A stretch of 12,133 nt of DNA from Spirochaetaceae bacterium (lineage in GTDB: Bacteria > Spirochaetota > Spirochaetia > Treponematales > Breznakiellaceae): the NCBI GenBank assembly GCA_031255395.1, contig JAIRSQ010000026.1, forward strand, positions 1 to 12,133. Reading direction: 5' to 3'. The translations under genes were made by a program, and so were the position numbers. Below the pieces are notes generated by a model. The model did not search any database, was not told the DNA's origin, and saw only the letters and a list, made by a program, of their open reading frames with translations. Shown here in pieces: positions 1-7,050 of the stretch; within the stretch, counting starts at the first letter, position 1; each line of letters opens with the position of its first letter.

Positions 1-1316
1 AGCGCCATCTCGGCAGTGATCGCCGCCGCCGAAATTCCGTCCTTGTCCCTTACCTCGTTTTCGACGAGGTAGCCGTAGCTTTCCTCGCAACCGAACACGA
101 TGCTGTTTTTTATCTCGCCCGACTCGCTCCGGCGCATCACGTCCGCTATCCATTTGAAGCCGGTAAGGCATTCGATGCATTCCGCGCTGTACATCTCGGC
201 GACTTTTGCCTGCATGCCGGTAGTCACAATCGTGTTGACCATCGCCGGGCGCGGCGGCATCCTGCCAAATTCTTTCAGCGACAGGAATATATAGTCGGTC
301 ATCAGAACGCCGAGTTGGTTACCTGTAACCAGCTTGAAATCCCCGTCGCCCTGTCCCGTTGGCAGAGCGATGCCAAAGCGGTCCGCGTCCGGGTCGGTGG
401 CCATAACGAGCGAGGCGCGTTCCTTCTTGGCAAGGTCGATGGCCATCTTCATCGCGGGCGCTTCCTCCGGGTTCGGGAATTTCACCGTCGGGAAAGTGCC
501 GTTTCCTTCCCGTTGTTCCGGCACCGTGAGCACGTTAAGCCCCAGACTGCCAAGTACGGCCTCGACATTGAACGCGCCGGTACCATGCAGCGGCGTGTAC
601 ACGATCCTGACATCCCCCGCCATCTGTTTGAAAAGCTCCGGCCTAAAAAGTTGGCGGCGGGCCATAGCCTGAAACGGCTCGTCTATCTCTTTGTCGATTA
701 TTTTGAGCAGCCCCTTGTCGAGCGCCGTCTGTCTGTCAATCTCGTTTATCGCGGTAACAGCATTCACTTCGTCGATGATGCCAGTGTCGTGCGGCGATAT
801 CACCTGCGAACCGTCATTCCAATAGGCCTTGTAGCCGTTGTACTGCGCCGGATTGTGGCTCGCGGTAACAACTATGCCGGTGTCCGCCTTGAGCACGCGG
901 ATCGCGAAGGAAAGCTCCGGCGTAGGCCGCAGAGAGGAGAACAGGTACGCCTTGATGCCGTTGGCCGCGAATATGAGCGCCGCTGCCTCAGCGAACTCTG
1001 CCGAAAAATGGCGGCTGTCGAACGCGATAACCGCCGAGAGAGTGCCCGCTTTCGCCTTTTCTGGGAACGCCTTTATCACATAGTTTGCCAGCCCCTGCGT
1101 TGCCGCACTGACGACATAGGTGTTCATCCGGTTGTAACCGCCAGCCATAACGCCGCGCAACCCGCCCGTACCGAACTCCAGCCTGCGGTAAAAGCGGTCA
1201 AAAAGCTCGTCCCAATCCCCCGCCGCGACCGCTTTCTCCACATCCGCCCTGAAATGGGCATTCTTCTCCCTGCCCAGATACTCGTCTATCTGTTTTTTCA
1301 GCGCATCCCTGTCCAT
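1..1316 (-). CDS. Phosphoglucomutase/phosphomannomutase family protein (3' end outside window)
   Basis: This is an alpha-D-phosphohexomutase, which interconverts hexose 1- and 6-phosphates through a phosphoserine in the cytoplasm. The first 438 codons are in the window; the stop lies beyond the left edge. Seen: the N-terminal substrate motif FGTGGLRG (residues 48-55), the phosphoserine loop TASHNPAQYNG (S153), the metal-binding loop DPDADR (308-313) and the sugar-binding loop GCEESYGY (409-416), in the order expected for domains 1 to 3. Family members of the PgcA/PGM2 type are roughly 570-600 residues, so about a quarter is missing. The ATG at 1316 is preceded by GGAGG six bases upstream and a promoter at 1337-1365. 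The exact substrate (glucose, mannose or pentose phosphate) cannot be decided from sequence alone. Family assignment is secure. Confidence 0.95.
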   Translation of the reverse strand, partial: MDRDALKKQIDEYLGREKNAHFRADVEKAVAAGDWDELFDRFYRRLEFGTGGLRGVMAGGYNRMNTYVVSAATQGLANYVIKAFPEKAKAGTLSAVIAFDSRHFSAEFAEAAALIFAANGIKAYLFSSLRPTPELSFAIRVLKADTGIVVTASHNPAQYNGYKAYWNDGSQVISPHDTGIIDEVNAVTAINEIDRQTALDKGLLKIIDKEIDEPFQAMARRQLFRPELFKQMAGDVRIVYTPLHGTGAFNVEAVLGSLGLNVLTVPEQREGNGTFPTVKFPNPEEAPAMKMAIDLAKKERASLVMATDPDADRFGIALPTGQGDGDFKLVTGNQLGVLMTDYIFLSLKEFGRMPPRPAMVNTIVTTGMQAKVAEMYSAECIECLTGFKWIADVMRRSESGEIKNSIVFGCEESYGYLVENEVRDKDGISAAAITAEMA

Positions 1317-1336
1317 TAAAAACCTCCGCTTGTTAT

Positions 1337-1365
1337 ATTATAGAATCAATCATCAAAATGTTGAA
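1337..1365 (-). promoter_or_regulatory. Sigma-70-type promoter of the phosphohexomutase gene
   Basis: Reading the minus strand, TTCAAC (1365-1360) is followed by a 17 bp spacer and a perfect TATAAT (1342-1337). Transcription would start near 1330, leaving a short leader with GGAGG at 1327-1323 before the ATG at 1316. The match is by eye. Confidence 0.65.
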
Positions 1366-1440
1366 TACCCGCCCGCCGCAGGTCTGTCAACGGATTTTTC
1401 CCCCGCCTTTGGTCCAAAAATAGCGGAATAAATTTCGTCG

Positions 1441-1557
1441 TCGGCATACTGGAAGCCGCCGTTTGCAATGTTGCTAAACGGTATAGGCGACGGTTATCAA
1501 GCAATAACGGCTTAATACATATGCTTGCTCGCCGCCCCGCGTTTTGCGGCGTTTTTT
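1441..1557 (+). ncRNA. Candidate structured small RNA ending in an intrinsic terminator
   Basis: The stretch has three hairpins in a row and then a T run. The first is CCGTTTGCAA (1459-1468) against TTGC-t-AAACGG (1471-1481), ten pairs with one bulged base. The second is GTTAT (1493-1497) against ATAAC (1504-1508). The third is the terminator at 1530-1557. No plus-strand gene lies upstream, so the terminator has no obvious client unless a short plus-strand transcript exists. I found no convincing promoter and recognise no RNA family. It could equally be decayed repeat DNA. Confidence 0.25.
1530..1557 (+). terminator. Plus-strand intrinsic terminator with no known gene upstream
   Basis: CGCCGC (1530-1535) pairs with GCGGCG (1546-1551) around a ten-base loop and is followed directly by six T (1552-1557). 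An alternative inner pairing, CCGC with GCGG, also ends at the same T run. The minus strand has no T run after the stem, so it works only in the plus direction. Confidence 0.55.
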
Positions 1558-1607
1558 ATTTTGTTGACGGCGATCAATCGTTGGCGGGCTCAGGTTTATT
1601 CGCGGTG

Positions 1608-1644
1608 GGGTTTAACACTCCGCCGCTTGCGGCGGAGTGGCTCA
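1608..1644. repeat. 37 bp dispersed palindromic repeat, copy 1
   Basis: GGGTTTAA is followed by an 11 bp perfect stem (CACTCCGCCGC, 1616-1626; GCGGCGGAGTG, 1629-1639) with a TT loop, then GCTCA. A second copy with the same flanks lies at 9186-9222. Two base pairs of the stem have changed on both sides between copies, so the hairpin is kept. Confidence 0.8.
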
Positions 1645-1754
1645 CAGGCGCTGTTGCTTTTCGGAAGCGGTTTTCTTTTTTCGGTTCAGCCTGGAATGCA
1701 ATTTAAGCAGGCAGACTCATCACTATGGGAACGGCATGGTCGCGCGCTTCATGC

Positions 1755-1845
1755 CTCGTCATTGCGAGGAACGTAGCGACGAAGCAACCCGGTCAAGAGT
1801 CCTTTTCCTACTGGATTGCTTTGCCTTTCCGAACTCGCAATGACG
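1755..1845. repeat. 91 bp MITE-like palindromic element
   Basis: CGTCATTGCGAG (1755-1766) and its exact reverse complement CTCGCAATGACG (1834-1845) bound the element. A second inner arm follows the same symmetry, with AAGCAA near 1790 facing TTGCTT near 1817. The core, TCATTGCGAGGAACGTAGCG and onwards, resembles a palindromic intergenic repeat seen in many unrelated bacteria (general knowledge, not checked). It carries no ORF of its own. It lies 79 bp past the stop of the DUF4139 gene. Confidence 0.75.
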
Positions 1846-1902
1846 GCCTTCTAGGGGCCTGCCCCCAAGGCTGACTTGCCAGACCTCAATCGGCAACATA
1901 AT

Positions 1903-1919
1903 TGCACATTACTCACTGC
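1903..1919. repeat. Short TGCTCATTACTCAC-type repeat, single unit
   Basis: These 17 bases match the tandem repeat start at 11640-11656 at 16 of 17 positions. The unit lies four bases beyond the stop codon of the DUF4139 gene, the kind of position where such short repeats accumulate. Confidence 0.5.
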
Positions 1920-1923
1920 CAAT

Positions 1924-3972
1924 TTACATTTCCAGCGAGTTCAAATAGTCTTCGTAGGCGGCTTCGGCTTCGTCGACGGCGCCGCGGGCCTCGTCTATCA
2001 CGCCGTTTTGGGCTTCGATGGCGGCGTCTTGGGCGGCCAGCCGGCGCAGATACTCCTGTCCCTGCTCACTGTCTTTGCCAGCGGCTTCGATGTTGTTCCT
2101 TATCCGTTCCTCGTCCGCCGTGAGTCTGTCGCGTTGCGCCTGCGCTGCGGCGAGCGCTTTGGCGGAGTCCGCGGCGGCGCGCTTTAACGAGAGTGCCTTT
2201 GCAAATGCGTCCCGCACGCTCGCCGGAATTTCGGCGTTTGTGGCAAAGGCGGCAAACGCCGAATCGTTAATTTGCGACAGCGTAACGGTCTCGGATACAG
2301 TCGTTTCTTCGCTTACGTTAAAATTCAACACGGCTCCCGCCGCAAGATTCCGCGTAAAGCGGTACAGCGTAGCGGTCCGCTCGTCGAATGAAGCCGGTTC
2401 CGTCAGAGTCGCTCCCTGAGTTATTGGGTGTTCGATAATCAGCTTCTTGGCCGCCTGTCCGGCGTTCCGTATCGTATATGTTTTTTCGCTGACATTCTTG
2501 CGAGACAGCGTCATGATGCCGTTACTCACCGTTACGGCCGCCACGACGCGCTTGAACGACGAGGTTACGTTGCCCGAAACTGAAAGGTCGTCCCCGTAGG
2601 ATATTATCCGTTTTTCGTCTTCCGGCAGAAATTCCATAAGCGCGTCCCCCGCGTAGACTCCGCCGTCAAACACGGTTATAGGCCCCGCGGGCAACTTCAT
2701 GCCGGTATTGTTTGTGAGCACGGCGCTGATTGAAGGATGCGTCGTGCCGCCAGCCAGCGCCCTCTGCCCGGAGAACACGAGCGTCTTTTCAGCCGTTACA
2801 GTCCCCTCGACAAGCGGGAGCATGGCGCTCTGCTGTCGGGCAAGGGTAACGGGCCTTTTGAGCGTAAACTCAAACAGGTCGCCCTCGTCCGCGCCTTGCG
2901 CCGCGCCCGCCACGCTGCCGATCGCCGCCCGTAGCCCGCGCGCCGCCATCGGCACGGCGGGTTCATTGCCGGCGTATTCGGCGCTTTCAGCCGCGGCCAT
3001 GTTAAACGCCCTCTTGAACGCGGCGTCCGCCGCGCTCGCGTAGCCCGAATCGTGGGTCAGCGCCTCTGCCGCGCCCGCTATCGCCAGCGGAAGAACGGGG
3101 CGGCCCACATAGTAGGGCGGGTACAGGTTCTGGACAAACGAGACGGGCTTTCCGGTAACAAGCGAAATTTCCACGTCCGTCCAGTCAATGTCGCCATCGT
3201 TGTCGATTATCGCCCAGCCCTGCAAGAAAGGCCTCGCGCCGCTCAGGTCGAGCCGGTACGACACCTTCCATACGGGGGACGGGATAACGTAGCTAATGCC
3301 CACGTCCCGCCGCCTTGCGCCTGACAGCGCGACATTCAGCGTCTTTATGCCGGAAGAATTGGAAGAGCGGATGACGTCGAGAGCGCGGGCAAGATCGGCG
3401 TTTATCGCGGGGTCTTTGAAGGCAAACGTCTGTACGTCGTTCAGTTTGATGATCCTCATCCCTGTCGCTGTCGAGAGCGTTATGGCTACGTCGGACTGGC
3501 CGTCCCTGACGCGCCGGAGCAGCGGAAGTTCCACCGCCACTATCCTGCCGTCAACCGTTACCGGCGTTATGACGGACGCGGACGTGGTTATCTGTATCTC
3601 CTCGCCCTTTAGTGACGCAAGAATTTCGGCTATGCCCGGATTCCCGTCAAGGTTGATTTTAAGGCCCTGCAACGTGCGCGCCCGCGTCGTTTCAGACTGA
3701 TAGGTGATGTTAGGAGAGCCCGCGTCAGGATCGTTTACGACAATGGATTTAAGGGCGTCGTTTACCGCGATTCCGTTAAAACTAAGGGGAATGACCGCTT
3801 CCGGCGGAACGGAACCCCGGTGTTCAAAGTAACTGACGCCGGACGAAAATATGCTGATCTTTCTTAGCGGCAGCGTCGTCGTTCCGTCCGCCGCATTCTG
3901 CGCGTGCAGGCCTAGCGGCGCAAGGCATAACGCGCACAATATCGTATTTTTTTTCAAAAAATTCAAAATCAT
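1924..3972 (-). CDS. DUF4139 domain-containing exported protein
   Basis: This is a 682-residue protein of the DUF4139 family; no biochemical function is established for it. A Sec signal peptide is visible: KK at 7-8, a hydrophobic stretch 10-22 and a likely cleavage after LHA (residue 24). There is no lipobox, so it should be periplasmic or outer-membrane-associated. The middle carries the family signatures: a beta-rich segment with SYVIPSPVWKVSYRLDL near 228-244, and DIDWTDVEISLVTGKPVSF followed by a proline/tyrosine-rich segment. The last ~95 residues are an Ala/Glu/Arg-rich coiled coil. In many relatives the coiled coil is near the N terminus, so its C-terminal position is a variation. The ATG has a strong AAGGAGAT site and starts only 50 bp after the nifU stop, so co-transcription with nifSU is likely. 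Family call is firm; the role is unknown. Confidence 0.85.
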   Translation of the reverse strand: MILNFLKKNTILCALCLAPLGLHAQNAADGTTTLPLRKISIFSSGVSYFEHRGSVPPEAVIPLSFNGIAVNDALKSIVVNDPDAGSPNITYQSETTRARTLQGLKINLDGNPGIAEILASLKGEEIQITTSASVITPVTVDGRIVAVELPLLRRVRDGQSDVAITLSTATGMRIIKLNDVQTFAFKDPAINADLARALDVIRSSNSSGIKTLNVALSGARRRDVGISYVIPSPVWKVSYRLDLSGARPFLQGWAIIDNDGDIDWTDVEISLVTGKPVSFVQNLYPPYYVGRPVLPLAIAGAAEALTHDSGYASAADAAFKRAFNMAAAESAEYAGNEPAVPMAARGLRAAIGSVAGAAQGADEGDLFEFTLKRPVTLARQQSAMLPLVEGTVTAEKTLVFSGQRALAGGTTHPSISAVLTNNTGMKLPAGPITVFDGGVYAGDALMEFLPEDEKRIISYGDDLSVSGNVTSSFKRVVAAVTVSNGIMTLSRKNVSEKTYTIRNAGQAAKKLIIEHPITQGATLTEPASFDERTATLYRFTRNLAAGAVLNFNVSEETTVSETVTLSQINDSAFAAFATNAEIPASVRDAFAKALSLKRAAADSAKALAAAQAQRDRLTADEERIRNNIEAAGKDSEQGQEYLRRLAAQDAAIEAQNGVIDEARGAVDEAEAAYEDYLNSLEM

Positions 3973-4022
3973 AAATATCTCCTTAATTTATGCAAATTAT
4001 GCAAAATGCCGTTTTCGGCCGT

Positions 4023-4610
4023 TTAGCCGTAAATATGGACATACTCGTGCAGAAGCTCCATCGCCCTGTCCTTGCACTCCCCGCACCCTGTCCCGATTTT
4101 TGTAGCGGCTTGCAAATCATCCCAGTTTCGCGCCCCGTTCTTAAAGGCGTCCTCGATATCTTTGTTAGTTATTCCGATGCAGTGGCAGATTTCCGTAGCG
4201 TCCTCTTTCAGCATGCCGGCCCTGCCTGTCTTTGCCAGATAGTCGTCGATGGCTGCCCTAAGCGCCTTGTCCCCAAGCACGGAGCAATGAATCTTGTTGT
4301 CCGGCAACCCGCCAAGCCTTTTAACTATGTCTTCGGGTTTTAAGTTGTAGGCGTCGCGGATGTTCATGCCTTTGATGATTTCGGAAAGCATACTGGTCGA
4401 AGCTATCGCGCTCGCGCATCCGTAGGTCTTCCATCGCGCGTCTTTGATGATGTCGTTTTCGATGTTCAGCAGCATCAGCATCTGGTCGCCGCACTTTATG
4501 TTGCCCGTCATGCCGCGCCCGTTGTTGCCGAAATTCTGTTCGCTTTCCAGCAGCACATTCCGCGGATTTGAAAAATGATCCTTCACAATGTCAGAATAGA
4601 GCCAATCCAT
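4023..4610 (-). CDS. nifU: NifU-like Fe-S cluster assembly scaffold (IscU domain plus BFD-like domain)
   Basis: NifU builds Fe-S clusters from sulfur supplied by NifS and passes them to client proteins in the cytoplasm. The 195-residue protein has an IscU-type scaffold domain (about 1-125) with the three ligand cysteines C40, C65 and C109, and the conserved D42 next to the first. A BFD-like [2Fe-2S] domain (about 135-190) follows, with C142-x-C144 and C176-x2-C179. The third, C-terminal Nfu-like domain of classical Azotobacter NifU is absent, so this is the two-domain form found in many anaerobes. The ATG has AGGAG seven bases upstream. It lies directly downstream of nifS. There is no sign of nitrogenase genes nearby, so a housekeeping Fe-S role is more likely than a nitrogen-fixation one. 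Confidence 0.95.
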   Translation of the reverse strand: MDWLYSDIVKDHFSNPRNVLLESEQNFGNNGRGMTGNIKCGDQMLMLLNIENDIIKDARWKTYGCASAIASTSMLSEIIKGMNIRDAYNLKPEDIVKRLGGLPDNKIHCSVLGDKALRAAIDDYLAKTGRAGMLKEDATEICHCIGITNKDIEDAFKNGARNWDDLQAATKIGTGCGECKDRAMELLHEYVHIYG

Positions 4611-4652
4611 TTTATCTCCTGATTTATATTTTTTGCGTTGTTCTCATCCGGT

Positions 4653-4673
4653 CGCCGGCCTTCCTTGCCGGCG
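4653..4673. repeat. Perfect hairpin between nifS and nifU
   Basis: CGCCGGC (4653-4659) and GCCGGCG (4667-4673) form a 7 bp GC-only stem with a seven-base loop in the 141 bp spacer. No T run follows on either strand, so it is not a classical terminator. It could protect or process the mRNA, or be a dispersed repeat. A perfect minus-strand TATAAT (4718-4713) lies just upstream but has no good -35, so a separate nifU promoter is only possible. Confidence 0.5.
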
Positions 4674-4751
4674 CGTCCGCAAGACGGCATTAGTTTTATC
4701 ATACTTTGTTTCATTATACACAATTTCCGGCAAACTGGCACCTTAAACCCG

Positions 4752-5960
4752 TTAGCGGGCGCTGGCGGCGATATTGCAACAGCCAAGCGTTGACATGGCG
4801 CGCAGCCGCGATATGATCGGCGGGACGGTTTCGATCACATAGTCGATGTCCGCTTCCGTGTTGTTCCTGCCCAAGCTGAAACGTATCGAGCCGTGAGCCA
4901 GTTCCGGCCACATACCGATTGCCATCAGGACATGGGACGGGTCCAGACTGCCGGACGCGCACGCCGAGCCAGTCGAGGCTTCAATGCCTTTCATGTCCAG
5001 AGAGAGCAGTATCGCCTCGCCTTCCGCTCCGGGGAATGACACGTTGAGCGTGTTCGGCAGCATATCTTTCGGGTGGCCGTTGATTTTTATCGTCGGGACG
5101 TTGGCTTCCAGTCCTCTTAGGAGCCTGTCGCGCAGGGCAGCCATATTTCTGCCGTATTCAGGCAGTTCGTTCTTGGCAAGCTCCGCGGCCTTGCCGAATC
5201 CAAGTATGCCCGTGTTGTTGTAGGTCCCGGCCCGCATCCCGTTCTCCTGATGACCGCCGTGAATCAGCGGGTAAAGCGGCGCTTTCTTCCGCCGGTACAG
5301 CGCCCCTATCCCCTTTGGGCCGTATATCTTGTGCGCGGACAGCGTTAGGTAGTCCACCCCAAGCCAGTCGACATCAACGGGTATCTTGCCCGCCGCCTGC
5401 GTAGCGTCCGTATGGACCCACGCGCCCGCTTCTTTGGCAAGACGGGCTATCTCTTTGACATCCTCTATCGTGCCGATCTCGTTGTTCGCCAGCATGACGG
5501 ACACGAACAGCGTGCTGCCGTTAAGCGCCGCCCTGTAAGCGTCCATTTTGACCTTGCCGTACTCGTCAACGGGCAGGAACGTAACGTTGAATCCCAGCGC
5601 CTTTAGGCTTGCGGCGGAATTCAGCACGCACGGATGCTCTATCTCTGTGGTAATTATTCCGGTGCGTCCCGAAGCGAGCGTCGCTCCGTTAGGGGCGCTC
5701 CCTATCAGGCGCATCGTATTAAACACCGTGTTGTTTGACTCGGAGCCGCCCGACGTGAATATTATATCGCCGGCCTGGGCTCCTATCAGAGTCGCCACGG
5801 CCCGCCGCGCCTCCTCCACGCGGGCGCGAGCAAGCCGCCCGTCCTCATGCATACTGGACGCGTTCCCGTATACCGTCAAATCCTCGATAATCGCGTCCCT
5901 CACCTCGTCTCTTAGCGGCGTGGTCGCGTTATAGTCCAAATAAATATGGCGTTCAGGCAT
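4752..5960 (-). CDS. nifS: Cysteine desulfurase NifS
   Basis: A PLP-dependent enzyme that converts cysteine to alanine and carries the sulfur as a persulfide for Fe-S cluster assembly. The 402-residue protein has the whole class-V aminotransferase fold: YLDYNATTP at 7-15, SGGSESNN (70-77), H109 over the PLP ring, HTDATQ (183-188, D185 and Q188 contacting PLP), SAHKIYGPKG with the Schiff-base lysine K211, and the ENGMRAGTYN loop (239-248). The catalytic loop STGSACASG carries C334. The loop is the long group I (NifS/IscS) form. The C-terminal end has an extra pair of cysteines (C394, C395). The ATG follows GGGGT, and a good promoter with a hairpin leader lies upstream. It is the first gene of the likely nifS-nifU-DUF4139 operon. 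Confidence 0.96.
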   Translation of the reverse strand: MPERHIYLDYNATTPLRDEVRDAIIEDLTVYGNASSMHEDGRLARARVEEARRAVATLIGAQAGDIIFTSGGSESNNTVFNTMRLIGSAPNGATLASGRTGIITTEIEHPCVLNSAASLKALGFNVTFLPVDEYGKVKMDAYRAALNGSTLFVSVMLANNEIGTIEDVKEIARLAKEAGAWVHTDATQAAGKIPVDVDWLGVDYLTLSAHKIYGPKGIGALYRRKKAPLYPLIHGGHQENGMRAGTYNNTGILGFGKAAELAKNELPEYGRNMAALRDRLLRGLEANVPTIKINGHPKDMLPNTLNVSFPGAEGEAILLSLDMKGIEASTGSACASGSLDPSHVLMAIGMWPELAHGSIRFSLGRNNTEADIDYVIETVPPIISRLRAMSTLGCCNIAASAR

Positions 5961-6006
5961 ATTCTACCCCGTTTCAATTGTGAGCGCTGTCATTTTCCGC
6001 AATATT

Positions 6007-6055
6007 CCGGCGGGGCGCCATTAAGCGCCCGGTGTCATGCCGCGCTTCCCGCCGG
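6007..6055 (-). promoter_or_regulatory. GC-rich hairpin in the nifS 5' leader
   Basis: CCGGCGGG (6007-6014) pairs perfectly with CCCGCCGG (6048-6055). A smaller stem, GGGCGC (6013-6018) with GCGCCC (6025-6030), lies inside or competes with it. The structure falls between the predicted nifS transcription start (near 6064) and the start codon, and is not followed by T in either direction. It may be a leader regulator or a dispersed palindrome; I recognise no riboswitch class. Confidence 0.4.
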
Positions 6056-6070
6056 ATAATCCAGTCTTAA

Positions 6071-6099
6071 AATATAGCTTTTTTTTTATTTCCTGTCTA
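6071..6099 (-). promoter_or_regulatory. Sigma-70-type promoter of nifS-nifU
   Basis: On the minus strand, TAGACA (6099-6094) is followed by a 17 bp, A-rich spacer and TATATT (6076-6071). Five of six bases match the consensus at each box, with ideal spacing. Transcription would begin near 6064, about 100 nt before the nifS ATG. Confidence 0.65.
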
Positions 6100-6143
6100 C
6101 GAACCGGAGCAATGGCGAAGGCAATGAGGAATGTAAAATAAAA

Positions 6144-6171
6144 GGGATGAGGTAAGAAGGATGAGGTATGA
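6144..6171. repeat. 14 bp tandem duplication in the divergent intergenic region
   Basis: GGGATGAGGTAAGA (6144-6157) and AGGATGAGGTATGA (6158-6171) differ at two positions. They lie in a 315 bp gap between divergent genes. The rest of 6100-6240 is purine-rich with a broken GTCATTGCG piece at 6224-6232 that resembles the end of the 1755-1845 element. I see no gene there. Confidence 0.5.
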
Positions 6172-6239
6172 ATTATCGGTTTGGGGCTACGAGTCGGCTT
6201 TGGAGTCAGGCCACTAGGGAGTTGTCATTGCGCGTCGGC

Positions 6240-6268
6240 TTGTAAGAATCTTTGAATATCAATATATT
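6240..6268 (+). promoter_or_regulatory. Promoter of the 6276 gene and tsaE-tsaB operon
   Basis: TTGTAA (6240-6245), a 17 bp spacer and TATATT (6263-6268) form a fair sigma-70 promoter. The -10 box ends only seven bases before the ATG at 6276, so transcription would begin at or within a base or two of the start codon. Confidence 0.55.
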
Positions 6269-6275
6269 CTTATAA

Positions 6276-6539
6276 ATGACCGTCGTTGAAATAAAGGAAA
6301 TAGAGCGCAAGGATGTCCCGATTTATTACAGGCGCGTTTACGAGGGCACGGCAGTTATCGAGGTTGCCGGGAAAACATCGGATATGAAGATCAATTGGAC
6401 GATAGAAACTTCGCCGTTGGGAGTAAAAGAAACGACTGTCAAAATGACCGACAGCGTTAATTATCCGCTGATACCGCTTATAAAGGAACTAAAAAAAAAG
6501 ATTGAATATCTCGATTCCGAAGGCAGACTCCCGTTATAG
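6276..6539 (+). CDS. Small hypothetical protein upstream of tsaE
   Basis: An 87-residue soluble protein with no signal peptide or membrane segment. I do not recognise a named domain. The sequence alternates charged and hydrophobic residues in a pattern that suggests a small beta-rich fold (YEGTAVIEVAG, then MKINWTIETSPLG), closing with a lysine-rich helix (PLIKELKKKIEYL). Its reading frame is well formed and it overlaps the start of tsaE by 38 bases, which implies translational coupling and argues that it is real. No Shine-Dalgarno sequence precedes the ATG, and the predicted -10 box is so close that the message may be leaderless. From its position, it could be a conserved spirochaete protein of the tsaE-tsaB locus; that is inference. 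Confidence 0.8.
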   Translation: MTVVEIKEIERKDVPIYYRRVYEGTAVIEVAGKTSDMKINWTIETSPLGVKETTVKMTDSVNYPLIPLIKELKKKIEYLDSEGRLPL

Positions 6540-7050
6540 CGAGGAAATCTTTCAAAATCCGTCTACACAGGAAGCCGCGTCTACGGAAAATCAGGTTTTT
6601 ATCACCGATTCTTACGAGGAGACGTTTGAATTCGGCATGATTCTGGGTAAAACGCTAGGGAAAGGCAGTGTTGTGGCGCTAAAGGGAACGCTGGGATCGG
6701 GGAAAACCTGCCTTTGCGCCGGAATTTGCCGCGCTCTTGGCGTAACCGCTCCCGTAACAAGCCCTACATACACTATTGTCCATGAATATGAAGGCGTTTT
6801 TCCCGTTTATCATATTGACGCGTACCGGCTTTCAGGCGCTGAAGACTTTGAAAACGCCGCTGGCGGCGAGATTTTGAGCGGAGACGGCGTATGTCTTATC
6901 GAATGGGGCGAGCGTCTATCCGAATGTTTGCCCGACGACGCCGTTCATGTCGAGATAACGGTTTTGGACGGCGGCAAACGGGAAATTAAGACTGCCGGAC
7001 GGATCGGCATATCGGGCGGCGGACGCGTCCGCTTGCAGGCGGAAAATTGA
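6502..7050 (+). CDS. tsaE: tRNA t6A biosynthesis ATPase TsaE
   Basis: TsaE is the ATPase that works with TsaB and TsaD to put N6-threonylcarbamoyl on A37 of ANN-decoding tRNAs. Seen: Walker A GTLGSGKT (62-69), the family motif TSPTYTIVHEY (86-96), HIDAYRL (104-110) and IEWGE (133-137). These are the expected order and spacing. The TTG at 6502 was chosen because no ATG, GTG or TTG occurs in frame until Met46, which would cut into the fold; AAAGGAA lies 13 bases upstream. This leaves about 30 extra N-terminal residues compared with typical ~150-residue members, so the true start may be a rarer codon nearer 6590. The stop overlaps the tsaB start by four bases. Confidence 0.93.
   Translation: MNISIPKADSRYSEEIFQNPSTQEAASTENQVFITDSYEETFEFGMILGKTLGKGSVVALKGTLGSGKTCLCAGICRALGVTAPVTSPTYTIVHEYEGVFPVYHIDAYRLSGAEDFENAAGGEILSGDGVCLIEWGERLSECLPDDAVHVEITVLDGGKREIKTAGRIGISGGGRVRLQAEN

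Noticed and set aside
315..1319. 334-codon plus-strand open frame
   Set aside because: It is antisense to the phosphohexomutase, whose minus-strand frame has all catalytic motifs. The plus product is arginine-rich with no recognisable motif, typical of an antisense frame in GC-rich DNA.
1854..1865. GGGGC-CT-GCCCC as a terminator for the DUF4139 operon
   Set aside because: The stem is only 5 bp with a two-base loop, and no T run follows on the minus strand.
4583..4786. 67-codon minus-strand frame between nifS and nifU
   Set aside because: It overlaps both neighbours out of frame, has no ribosome site and a non-protein-like composition.
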